Shown piece after piece: positions 1 through 5,914 of a stretch of DNA of 5,951 nt. The notes beneath the pieces are model-generated. The model did not search any database and was not told where the DNA came from. It worked only from the letters and a program-made list of their open reading frames with translations. How positions within the stretch are numbered: the stretch's first letter is position 1; every line of letters begins with the position of its first letter. The translations under genes were made by a program, and so were the position numbers. Source of the DNA: an uncultured Collinsella sp. (GTDB taxonomy: Bacteria; Actinomycetota; Coriobacteriia; Coriobacteriales; Coriobacteriaceae); contig USHZ01000119.1 in NCBI GenBank assembly GCA_900554595.1, positions 1 through 5,951 on the forward strand. Direction: 5' to 3'.

Positions 1-1
1 T

Positions 2-694
2 CCAGCCGAAGCCAGCATCGTCATCTGCCAACACGAAGGCGGCATCAAAGGCAAACGACTCATCGACCAACTCACCAAAGCCGGAGCCGTCAAAGAAACC
101 GTAGCCGACCTCAAAAAAGCCGAAGCGAAACTCAACTTCACCATACAATGCTTCGAACGACGCAACCGACGCATCGAACCCATGGCCGCACAACAACTCG
201 TGGCCGTACTCGGCGACAAAACCGGCGAACTCGCAGCCATGGCAGGACAACTCTGCTTCGACTTCGACGACAATCCCATAACATTGGAACGCGTCAACCA
301 ATACCTCACAGCAAATCCCCAAGTAGACGGCTTCCGTGTCGCCGACCTCGCACTCTCCGGACGTGCCGCCGACGCCATCATCGCCATGCGCGCCTCAATA
401 GAACAAGGCACCGCGCCAATCGCACTCATCGGAGCGCTCGCCATGAAACTACGCACCATGGCCAAAGCCTCAGCCGTACGCTCCGGCACCATCAGCGAAG
501 CGGAAGCGAAAACCAATTCATGGGTGCTGAAAAACGCCACCAGACAGCTCTCCGGATGGACCTCCGACGGCATGAGACGATGCATCCAAATGCTCGCATG
601 GGCCGACGAACAAAGCAAAACTAACGGATCGGACCCTGTCTACGCGCTAGAACGATCCATCGAACTGATCAGCAGCAAAGGACGAACCAACTAA
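2..694 (+). CDS. holA: DNA polymerase III subunit delta, C-terminal part (5' end outside window)
   Basis: The frame is open from base 2 to the TAA at 692-694 and gives 230 residues without a start, so roughly the first 100 residues of a normal delta subunit (about 320-340 aa) lie outside the window. The delta subunit is the clamp-loader arm that opens the beta sliding clamp at the replication fork. The visible part covers the end of the AAA+-like domain, the lid region (around EPMAAQQLVAVLGDKTGELA) and the C-terminal collar domain (IALIGALAMKLRTMAKASAVRSG to the end). The ATG at 182 is internal, because the sequence before it continues the same protein. Lysine is always AAA and glutamate always GAA, unlike the genes to the right of about 961. 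From memory the sequence is closest to Bifidobacterium HolA, where tsaE follows directly. The family is fairly certain; the genus is an inference. Confidence 0.85.
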   Translation, partial: PAEASIVICQHEGGIKGKRLIDQLTKAGAVKETVADLKKAEAKLNFTIQCFERRNRRIEPMAAQQLVAVLGDKTGELAAMAGQLCFDFDDNPITLERVNQYLTANPQVDGFRVADLALSGRAADAIIAMRASIEQGTAPIALIGALAMKLRTMAKASAVRSGTISEAEAKTNSWVLKNATRQLSGWTSDGMRRCIQMLAWADEQSKTNGSDPVYALERSIELISSKGRTN

Positions 695-695
695 C

Positions 696-1319
696 ATGAG
701 CGAGGCAACCATTACTGACGCCAACGAAAACACCAGCGAAGGCACTGCCAAAACCGTCACCGTCGAAGCGACAACCGGCGAAGCCATGCGCGAACTCGGC
801 AAACAAGTCGCACACCTCACCCACGGCGGAGACGTCATACTCCTCTCAGGGCCACTCGGCGCAGGAAAAACCACCTTCGCACAAGGCTTCGGCGCAGGAC
901 TCAACATCAGCGAACCCATCGTCTCGCCAACCTTCACCATCGCACGCGAACTCAAAGGCCTCGGTGCGGAAGGCCTCCCACTCATCAATCTGCTCGGCGA
1001 ACTTATCGGCGTCGACCATGCGCAGCACGTCGGCGGCCAGGGCCCAGCGGTCCATGTTGTTCAGGCGCAGCATGTCGAACGGCGTGGTCGTGGAGCCCTT
1101 CTCCTCGTAACCGTGGACGCGGAAGGCGTCGTGGCCGGGACGGTTCCAAATCAGACGGCGGATCGTGCCGGCATAGGCGTGGAATGCGAAGAGCACGGGC
1201 TTCTCGCCGCAGCCGAACAGCTCAGCCCAGCGTTCATCGCTGATGGCCTGGTCGTTCTCGCAGACGTTCTGGATCTTGAGCAGATCAACCACGTTGACGA
1301 ACCACACCTTAATGCCTAG
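696..1319 (+). CDS. tsaE: TsaE N-terminal half, fused at the junction to antisense phosphoketolase sequence
   Basis: TsaE is the ATPase partner of TsaB and TsaD in making the t6A modification of ANN-decoding tRNAs. The ATG at 696 lies one base after the holA stop, with AAAGGA at 677-682 as a distant ribosome site, so the two genes are probably cotranscribed. Residues 1-88 look genuine: a variable N-terminal tail, a Walker A motif GPLGAGKT at about 52-59, and the family's SPTF motif at 77-80, ending at ARELKG. From residue 89 (base 960 on) the frame reads the antisense strand of the phosphoketolase gene. The TsaE second half, including the expected HxDxYR-like motif, is absent. The 207-residue length is therefore accidental, although it looks close to a normal TsaE. 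I would treat this as a truncated gene made by the join and not as a functional variant. Confidence 0.75.
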   Translation: MSEATITDANENTSEGTAKTVTVEATTGEAMRELGKQVAHLTHGGDVILLSGPLGAGKTTFAQGFGAGLNISEPIVSPTFTIARELKGLGAEGLPLINLLGELIGVDHAQHVGGQGPAVHVVQAQHVERRGRGALLLVTVDAEGVVAGTVPNQTADRAGIGVECEEHGLLAAAEQLSPAFIADGLVVLADVLDLEQINHVDEPHLNA

Positions 1320-3353
1320 CTCGCGCAGCATATCGGTTGCGGCCAGAGCCTCGAGCGTCGGCACGTCACCGCAGGTCGCAACCACGACGTCGGCCTCGGC
1401 GAGTGAGCCAGCGGTCGATGCCCACTTCCAGGTCGCGACGCCCTCGGCGAGCTCGGCCTTTGCCTCGTCGACCGTCTGGAAGGTCGGGGCGGGCTGCTTG
1501 CCGCAGAAGATGGCGTTGACGCAGTCGGTGGACTGGTAGACGCGCTCGGCCACGGCAAGGGCCATGTTAGCGTCGGCCGGATAGTAGGCATTCACGATGT
1601 GCGTGTCGTTGGCCTTGTTGAGCAGCAGGTCGATAAAGCCGGGGTCCTGGTGCGAGAATCCGTTGTGGTCCTGGCGCCAGACATGGCTCGACAGCAAAAT
1701 GTTAAGGCCGCTAATGGGAGCACGCCACGGAATCTCGCGCTTGGTAGCCTCGAGCCACTTGCAGTGCTGGTTGACCATGGAGTCGACCACATGGACAAAG
1801 CTCTCGTAGGAGCTCCACACGCCGGAGCGGCCGGTGAGCACGTAGGCCTCGAGGAAGCCCTCGCACTGGTGCTCGGAAAGCTGCTCGACAACCTTACCGG
1901 AGCCTGCCAGCAGCTCGTCGTTGGCCTCGTCCTCGTAGAAGCCGGCATCCCACTGCTTCTTGGTCACCTTGTAGGCAGCCTGCAGGCGGTTAGACGCGGT
2001 CTCGTCGGGACCGAAGATGCGGAAGTCGTCCATGTTCTTGGCCAGGACGTCGGCAGTGTACTCGCCAAAGACGCGGGCGGCCTCGGTGGAGCCCCAGCCG
2101 TGACCCTTCTCGGCGACGGGGATCTCGTGGGCGTGGATATCGGGCAGTTCGAGCTCGCGGCGCACCTTGCCGCCGTTTGCATTGGGGTTGGCGCCGATGC
2201 GCAGCTCGCCGGTCGGCATAAAGGCCGTCACCTCGGGGCGCACCTGGCCCTCGGGCGTAAAGAGTTCCTCGGGCCTGTAGGAGCGCAGCCACTCGCGTAG
2301 CACGCGGAAGTGCTCGTGGGTGTCCTTGGCGCTCGCCAGCGGCACCTGATGCGCGCGCCAGGAGTCCTCGGTCTTCTTGCCGTCGATGTGCTTGGGGCAA
2401 GTCCAGCCCTTGGGCGTACGGAACACGATCATGGGATAGGCCGGGCGGACCACGGTCTCGCCCGCGGCTGCCTGGGCCTGAGCGGTGGCCTTGATGTCGC
2501 AAATCTCGTCAAAGACCTGCTCAAACAGGGCGGCGAAACGCTCATGGATGCTCGCGTGACTCTCGTCGTCAAAGCCAGCGACAAAGAAGTGCGGCTTGTA
2601 GCCCATACCCTCAAAGAACTTGGTGAGCTCCTCGTCGGACACGCGGGCGAGGATGGTGGGGTTGGCGATCTTGTAGCCGTTGAGGTGCAGGATCGGCAGG
2701 ACGATACCGTCGGTTGCCGGGTTCACGAGCTTGTTGGACTGCCAAGAGGTCGCAAGCGGACCGGTCTCGGACTCGCCGTCGCCCACCACGGCCACGGCCA
2801 GCAGGCTCGGATTGTCCATGACGGCGCCGTAGGCGTGGCTGAGCGTGTAGCCGAGCTCGCCGCCCTCGTGGATGGAGCCGGGCGTCTCGGGCGCAAAGTG
2901 GCTCGGGATGCCGCCGGGATAGGAGAACTGGCGGAAGAACTTCTGCAGGCCGGCCTCATCATTGGTGATGTCGGGGCGGATCTCACGGTAGGTGCCATCG
3001 AGCAGCGACTGGGCGGTGCCAGCGGGACCACCGTGGCCCGGGCCCATCAGGAAGATGGCGTTCTGGTTGTGGTCGGCAATAAGGCGGTTGACGTGGCCGA
3101 ACAGGAAGTTGATGCCGGGCGTGGTGCCCCAGTGACCGACCAGGCGATGCTTGACGTCCGGACGACCAAAATCGCGCGTCTCGCCGGTCTTCTCGTCGAC
3201 AAAGTCGGCGCGCATCAGCGGGTTGGAGCGAAGGTAAATCTGGCCGACGGACAGGTAGTTCGAAGCGCGCCAGTACAGGTCGACACCCTCGAGCTCGGAA
3301 GCGGGAACCTCATGTCCCAGTTTTTGCCACGGCGTTCCCAGTGTTTTAGCCAT
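846..3353 (-). CDS. xfp: Xylulose-5-phosphate/fructose-6-phosphate phosphoketolase, C-terminus replaced at the junction
   Basis: This cytoplasmic, thiamine-diphosphate-dependent enzyme splits xylulose 5-phosphate (and often fructose 6-phosphate) with phosphate into acetyl phosphate plus glyceraldehyde 3-phosphate (or erythrose 4-phosphate). It is the key step of the phosphoketolase pathway. The start ATG is at 3353-3351, with GAAGGGA (3368-3362) eight bases upstream. Family blocks are all present: GHWGTTPG at 73-80, GPGHGG at 104-109, the PSHFAPETPGS block at 150-160, the cofactor motif GDGESETGP at 191-199, TPKGWTCPK at 313-321, FGPDETASNRLQAAY at 447-461, and a histidine-rich block HVWRQDHNGFSHQDPG at 557-572. 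Residues 1 to about 803 are native. The last 32 residues (804-835) are read from antisense tsaE, so the true C-terminal tail, some 20 or more residues, is missing. The gene lies downstream of a LacI-type regulator, with two operator-like palindromes in its promoter. Choice between Xfp and Xpk substrate range cannot be made from sequence alone. Confidence 0.9.
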   Translation of the reverse strand: MAKTLGTPWQKLGHEVPASELEGVDLYWRASNYLSVGQIYLRSNPLMRADFVDEKTGETRDFGRPDVKHRLVGHWGTTPGINFLFGHVNRLIADHNQNAIFLMGPGHGGPAGTAQSLLDGTYREIRPDITNDEAGLQKFFRQFSYPGGIPSHFAPETPGSIHEGGELGYTLSHAYGAVMDNPSLLAVAVVGDGESETGPLATSWQSNKLVNPATDGIVLPILHLNGYKIANPTILARVSDEELTKFFEGMGYKPHFFVAGFDDESHASIHERFAALFEQVFDEICDIKATAQAQAAAGETVVRPAYPMIVFRTPKGWTCPKHIDGKKTEDSWRAHQVPLASAKDTHEHFRVLREWLRSYRPEELFTPEGQVRPEVTAFMPTGELRIGANPNANGGKVRRELELPDIHAHEIPVAEKGHGWGSTEAARVFGEYTADVLAKNMDDFRIFGPDETASNRLQAAYKVTKKQWDAGFYEDEANDELLAGSGKVVEQLSEHQCEGFLEAYVLTGRSGVWSSYESFVHVVDSMVNQHCKWLEATKREIPWRAPISGLNILLSSHVWRQDHNGFSHQDPGFIDLLLNKANDTHIVNAYYPADANMALAVAERVYQSTDCVNAIFCGKQPAPTFQTVDEAKAELAEGVATWKWASTAGSLAEADVVVATCGDVPTLEALAATDMLRELGIKVWFVNVVDLLKIQNVCENDQAISDERWAELFGCGEKPVLFAFHAYAGTIRRLIWNRPGHDAFRVHGYEEKGSTTTPFDMLRLNNMDRWALAADVLRMVDADKFAEQIDEWEAFRTEAFEFACDGEGWRDDGFADVESCAEALCEGGFSCAEWP
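946..960. other. Chimeric junction between two genomes
   Basis: The 15 bases here read as AREL-K-G coding sequence of tsaE on + and as the EAFEFA end of phosphoketolase on -. Left of it, only holA/tsaE sequence with AAA/GAA/CAA codons is found. Right of it, only phosphoketolase and its neighbours with mainly AAG/GAG codons. Both genes stop matching their families here, on opposite strands. No target-site duplication, inverted end, tRNA or integrase is visible. The exact breakpoint cannot be placed within the shared word. An assembly or binning chimera joined through a short shared word is the simplest reading; microhomology recombination is the alternative. Confidence 0.8.
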
Positions 3354-3361
3354 TGTTTATG

Positions 3362-3368
3362 TCCCTTC
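3362..3368 (-). promoter_or_regulatory. Ribosome binding site of the phosphoketolase gene
   Basis: On the - strand this reads GAAGGGA, eight bases before the ATG at 3353. It supports this start, which also matches the usual N-terminus of the family. Confidence 0.6.
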
Positions 3369-3411
3369 GCTGCGCGGTCGCCTTCCGATACGGCAACCTT
3401 TCGTTGGGACT

Positions 3412-3417
3412 AGTATA
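3412..3417 (-). promoter_or_regulatory. Probable -10 box of the phosphoketolase promoter
   Basis: TATACT on the - strand would place the transcript start near 3405, leaving a leader of about 52 bases. No good -35 is seen at the right distance; CCATGA (3440-3435) is the nearest by position and is a poor match. The first operator-like palindrome falls in the -35/-10 spacer. The same hexamer precedes the lacI gene. Confidence 0.45.
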
Positions 3418-3423
3418 TTTGCT

Positions 3424-3433
3424 AAAACGTTTT
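3424..3433. promoter_or_regulatory. LacI-type operator 1 upstream of phosphoketolase
   Basis: AAAACGTTTT is a perfect 10-bp palindrome with the central CG typical of LacI-family operators, followed on + by ATCAT. It lies between the presumed -10 and -35 of the phosphoketolase promoter, a position where bound protein would block RNA polymerase. The regulator encoded next door is the natural candidate to bind it; this is inferred. Confidence 0.6.
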
Positions 3434-3444
3434 ATCATGGTGAA

Positions 3445-3454
3445 AAAACGTTTT
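3445..3454. promoter_or_regulatory. LacI-type operator 2 upstream of phosphoketolase
   Basis: This is an identical AAAACGTTTT palindrome, again followed by ATCAT. Its centre is 21 bp from that of operator 1, two helical turns, so two dimers would sit on the same face of the DNA. It covers the area just upstream of the expected -35. Confidence 0.6.
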
Positions 3455-3463
3455 ATCATCTTT

Positions 3464-3478
3464 ATCGATCCCATCGAT
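3464..3478. repeat. ATCGAT palindrome pair
   Basis: Two ATCGAT hexamers, separated by CCC, form a 15-bp inverted repeat just upstream of operator 2 in the phosphoketolase promoter region. It could bind a second regulator, or be chance in a region rich in ATC. Nothing else in the window repeats it. Confidence 0.3.
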
Positions 3479-3557
3479 TGGCAAAACGCGACATTCACCT
3501 GCGGCATTATCTGTCACAGGTACTCCACATTCAATCTGCATGAATTGGTAAACGTGT

Positions 3558-4586
3558 TTAGTTGTGTTTAGTAAGCTCGAGCACACTGTCCTTAACGATA
3601 AGCGCCGGCTCCAGAACGACCTCTTCGGCACGCCTACCGCCCCTACCGGCAAGACGCTTGGACATGCAGCCAAAAGCATGCTCGGCAAGGACACCAGGAT
3701 CCTGCTCAATCGCGGTCAGCGCCGGCTCAAAGAGAACGTCGGCCGCCGAGTTATCATAGCTCACCACCGAGATATCGCCCGGGATGCTCTTACCCATCTC
3801 ATGCAGGCGCTTGAGCAGACCCAGCGCAATGTTGTCCGAGCTTGCGAACACAGCAGTGGCATCGGTTGCGAGCACCGCCTCCGAGGCCTCGTAGGCACTC
3901 GGAATGTAGTACTCGCTCTCAAACTCCAAACGTGCGTCGATCGGCAGGCCAACCTCGCGCAGCGCGCGCTCATAGCCGGCAAGACGCTTACGACCCGTAT
4001 TGGAACGGCGCGCATTAACCAAGCAGGCAATACGACGGTGGCCCTGCTCGATTAGATAGCGGGTAGCCATGTAGCCGCCCATTTCGTGGTCGAACATCAC
4101 CTTGTCGCATTCGAGTCCCTCAATGGCACGGTCAACCATTACAGCCGGGATGGGCAGATGGCTGACTTCTTCGCGCAGGGCGCGGTCGTCGGAAAACTCG
4201 TCACCCACCACCAAAAAGACGCCATCGACGCCGCGCGTCACCAGCTGGCGCAGGAGCTCCAGATCGTCCTCGGCACTTCCACCCGAGCTGGTAATAAAGA
4301 GCGCGTAGCCGTCCTCGCGGCAGCGCTTTTCCAGGCTGCCAGCGAGCGAGGCAAAAAAGCGGCTCTCGATGTTGGGAACGATAAGGCCCAGCGTGCGTGA
4401 CTCGCGCATGACCAGGCTGCGCGCGATCTGGTTGGGAACATAATGGTTGCGCGCCGCGACCTCTTTGATGCGCTTGCGGTTTTCTTCCGAGATACGACAA
4501 GGCCGATTGTTGAGAACAAGCGAGACCGACGAGGGGGAAAGCCCCACCTCCTGGGCAATCTGCTTGAGAGTAACTTTGTTGCCCAT
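3558..4586 (-). CDS. LacI-family transcriptional regulator
   Basis: This is a 342-residue DNA-binding regulator, the normal length for the family. The start chosen is the ATG at 4586-4584, because GGAAGGAG (4598-4591) lies four bases before it and the helix-turn-helix begins at once. The frame is open up to 4709, but that extension has no family resemblance and runs into a palindrome. The helix-turn-helix is at about residues 6-27 (TLKQIAQEVGLSPSSVSLVLNN), followed by the hinge YVPNQIARSL at 49-58. Residues 63-330 form the periplasmic-binding-protein-like effector domain, with VDRAIEG at 151-157, ASSDNIALGLL at 248-258 and VSYDNS at 275-280. The effector is unknown, probably a sugar or sugar phosphate. 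It lies 204 bp upstream of the phosphoketolase gene on the same strand, and the twin AAAACGTTTT sites between them suggest that it represses that gene. I see no terminator hairpin after its stop. Confidence 0.9.
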   Translation of the reverse strand: MGNKVTLKQIAQEVGLSPSSVSLVLNNRPCRISEENRKRIKEVAARNHYVPNQIARSLVMRESRTLGLIVPNIESRFFASLAGSLEKRCREDGYALFITSSGGSAEDDLELLRQLVTRGVDGVFLVVGDEFSDDRALREEVSHLPIPAVMVDRAIEGLECDKVMFDHEMGGYMATRYLIEQGHRRIACLVNARRSNTGRKRLAGYERALREVGLPIDARLEFESEYYIPSAYEASEAVLATDATAVFASSDNIALGLLKRLHEMGKSIPGDISVVSYDNSAADVLFEPALTAIEQDPGVLAEHAFGCMSKRLAGRGGRRAEEVVLEPALIVKDSVLELTKHN

Positions 4587-4590
4587 CTCG

Positions 4591-4598
4591 CTCCTTCC
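4591..4598 (-). promoter_or_regulatory. Ribosome binding site of the lacI-family gene
   Basis: GGAAGGAG on the - strand ends four bases before the ATG at 4586. It is the strongest site near any possible start and decides the shorter 342-residue product. Confidence 0.7.
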
Positions 4599-4621
4599 GA
4601 GTATTCGCGCAATCTCTTGAA

Positions 4622-4627
4622 AGTATA
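4622..4627 (-). promoter_or_regulatory. Probable -10 box of the lacI-family gene
   Basis: TATACT on the - strand lies 35 bases before the chosen start and is identical to the -10 proposed for the phosphoketolase gene. The -35 region (near 4650-4645) matches poorly. Operator-like half-sites ATGATAAAC (4648-4656) and GTTTTATC (4681-4688) lie upstream and face each other, which hints at self-regulation but is weak. Confidence 0.4.
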
Positions 4628-4695
4628 GCGACCGTCCCTCTACCTCGATGATAAACACTTTACCAATCCGGTAGACGGCTGTTTTATCGCCGCGA

Positions 4696-4761
4696 TTGGT
4701 GCAAGGCAACCTGACCCCTTTGCATTATGTGATGCATTTGGGTCAGGCTACTTTGCACCAA
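4696..4761. repeat. 66-bp imperfect palindrome, REP-like, in the lacI/murB divergent region
   Basis: All arms pair in one register about a centre at 4728.5. TTGGTGCAA (4696-4704) pairs with TTGCACCAA (4753-4761), CCTGACCC (4710-4717) with GGGTCAGG (4740-4747), and TGCAT (4721-4725) with ATGCA (4732-4736), leaving a six-base loop. Mismatches are confined to 4705-4709 opposite 4748-4752 and to a 3-base internal loop. The words GGTGCAA and CCTGACCCC remind me of REP elements tied to RAYT (TnpA_REP) transposases, but no such transposase is in the window. As RNA or DNA it would form a long hairpin. Its right arm touches the murB promoter. Confidence 0.7.
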
Positions 4762-4777
4762 ATCCATCCGGGTGGGG

Positions 4778-4783
4778 TATATT
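4778..4783 (+). promoter_or_regulatory. Probable -10 box of murB
   Basis: TATATT would start a transcript near 4790. TTGCAC (4753-4758), in the right arm of the palindrome, could serve as -35, but the 19-base spacer is long. A start near 4790 lies after the in-frame TTG at 4782, which argues against using that TTG. Confidence 0.45.
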
Positions 4784-4811
4784 GCATTCGATTGATGAAA
4801 ACGACCACCAT

Positions 4812-4818
4812 AAGGCGG
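4812..4818 (+). promoter_or_regulatory. Ribosome binding site of murB
   Basis: AAGGCGG lies eight bases before the ATG at 4827 and differs at one base from an ideal site. It supports this ATG over the TTG at 4782. Confidence 0.6.
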
Positions 4819-4826
4819 ATATTCGT

Positions 4827-5789
4827 ATGCACGAGAATGACTTTTTTAACGAGGACCTGCTCTGCGCGCTCGCTGGCGTTGCCGGCGAGGACAACGTGCT
4901 CATGAGCGAGCCCATGCGCGAGCACACCACGTTTAAGATCGGCGGCCCGGCCGATGTCTTTGTCACGCCCGACACCGAGCAGGGCCTCGTCGCCACGCTC
5001 GATACCTGCTACCGCTGCGATCTGCCGCTCACCATCGTGGGCAACGGCTCCGACCTGCTCGTCGGTGACAAGGGCATCCGCGGTGTCGTCGTGGCACTGG
5101 GCGAAGGCCTCTCTAACATCACCATCGACGGCACGCATGTTACGGCAGCAGCCGGCGCCCTGCTTTCCGATGTCGCCGCGGCTGCCGCCGAGGCCGGTCT
5201 CACCGGCATGGAGCCCATCTCGGGCATCCCCGGCTCGGTCGGCGGTGCCTGCTATATGAACGCCGGTGCCTACGGCGCCTGTATGGCCGATGTTTTGGAG
5301 TCCGTGCGCGTCTATAAGCCCGCCCGCGTGCTCGACGACGGCACCCGCGGCAGCGGTAATATCATTGAGTTCGATGTCGACGAGCTTAACCTGGGCTATC
5401 GCAAGAGCCGCATCGCCGACGACGGCTTTATCGTGCTCTCTGCCACCTTTAACCTCGCCCCGGGCAACGCCGCGATGATCAAGGCCGACATGGACGACTA
5501 CCGCCAACGCCGCGAGGACAAGCAACCACTCGACATGCCGAGCGCCGGCTCCACCTTCAAGCGCCCCGAGGGCTACTTTGCCGGTAAGCTCATCATGGAC
5601 GCCGGCCTGCGCGGTCACGCTGTCGGCGGCGCCCAGGTAAGCGAGAAACACTGCGGCTTCATCGTCAACGCCGACCACGCCACCGCCGCCGACGTCGACG
5701 AACTCATCCGCCACATCCAAGCCAAAGTCAAAGAGCAGTTCGGCGTAGACCTAGAACCCGAAGTCCACCGAGTAGGCGAATTCCTATAA
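4827..5789 (+). CDS. murB: UDP-N-acetylenolpyruvoylglucosamine reductase (MurB)
   Basis: MurB is the cytoplasmic FAD enzyme that uses NADPH to reduce UDP-GlcNAc-enolpyruvate to UDP-MurNAc, the second committed step of peptidoglycan synthesis. From the ATG at 4827 it has 320 residues, near the usual 300 of Gram-positive MurB. The TTG at 4782 would add 15 residues without family resemblance. Visible motifs in order are HTTFKIGGPAD at 33-43, the FAD-binding VGNGSDLLVG at 71-80, SGIPGSVGGA at 132-141, NAGAYG at 145-150, YRKS at 191-194 with the likely catalytic Arg192, PSAGSTFKRP at 238-247 with the proton-donating Ser242, GLRGHAVGGAQVSEKHCGFIVN at 260-281, and LEPEV at 309-313 with the likely catalytic Glu312. 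All key residues are present, so it should be active. It is divergent from the lacI-family gene and followed by a terminator, so it is probably a single-gene unit. The last 25 codons use more CAA, AAA, GAA, GTA and CTA than the rest. Confidence 0.95.
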   Translation: MHENDFFNEDLLCALAGVAGEDNVLMSEPMREHTTFKIGGPADVFVTPDTEQGLVATLDTCYRCDLPLTIVGNGSDLLVGDKGIRGVVVALGEGLSNITIDGTHVTAAAGALLSDVAAAAAEAGLTGMEPISGIPGSVGGACYMNAGAYGACMADVLESVRVYKPARVLDDGTRGSGNIIEFDVDELNLGYRKSRIADDGFIVLSATFNLAPGNAAMIKADMDDYRQRREDKQPLDMPSAGSTFKRPEGYFAGKLIMDAGLRGHAVGGAQVSEKHCGFIVNADHATAADVDELIRHIQAKVKEQFGVDLEPEVHRVGEFL

Positions 5790-5792
5790 AAA

Positions 5793-5814
5793 GAAGGCCC
5801 CGAAAGGGGCCTTC
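5793..5814 (+). terminator. Terminator hairpin after murB
   Basis: GAAGGCCCC (5793-5801) and GGGGCCTTC (5806-5814) form a perfect 9-bp stem closed by a GAAA tetraloop, starting three bases after the murB stop. The T-run after it is poor (GCCATCTTTAT), while the A-rich run before it (AAAAA interrupted by G) would give a U-rich tail on the other strand, so it may act in both directions. Confidence 0.8.
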
Positions 5815-5914
5815 GCCATCTTTATATCAGACAACAAGTCCGGTAAGTCGCGCTCAGGACCCGAGAGGGCCGCGTGCCCGCCCGCAATATATTTGATTGA
5901 TCGCGAGTTCCGCA

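Noticed and set aside
148..624. 158-codon Arg/Thr/His-rich frame on +
   Set aside because: Out-of-frame shadow of holA; the composition is typical of a wrong frame.
1599..2300. 233-codon open frame on + inside the phosphoketolase region
   Set aside because: Antisense shadow of the same gene, with no recognisable domain.
2310..3413. Long open frame on + (367 codons) opposite the phosphoketolase gene
   Set aside because: It is an antisense shadow. The - strand carries a full set of phosphoketolase motifs, and GC-rich codons leave the opposite strand open.
3530..3546. ATTCA-7 bases-TGAAT inverted repeat after lacI
   Set aside because: The arms are five bases and AT-rich, with no T-run after it, so neither a terminator nor an operator can be supported.
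3554..3572. Direct repeat GTGTTTAGT twice with a 10-base period at the lacI stop
   Set aside because: It mostly codes for the last residues TKHN and the stop. Only two short copies are present, with no symmetry.
4743..5720. Long open frame on - (325 codons) opposite murB
   Set aside because: It is a shadow of murB, with repetitive Ala/Gly/Val-rich sequence and no family motifs.
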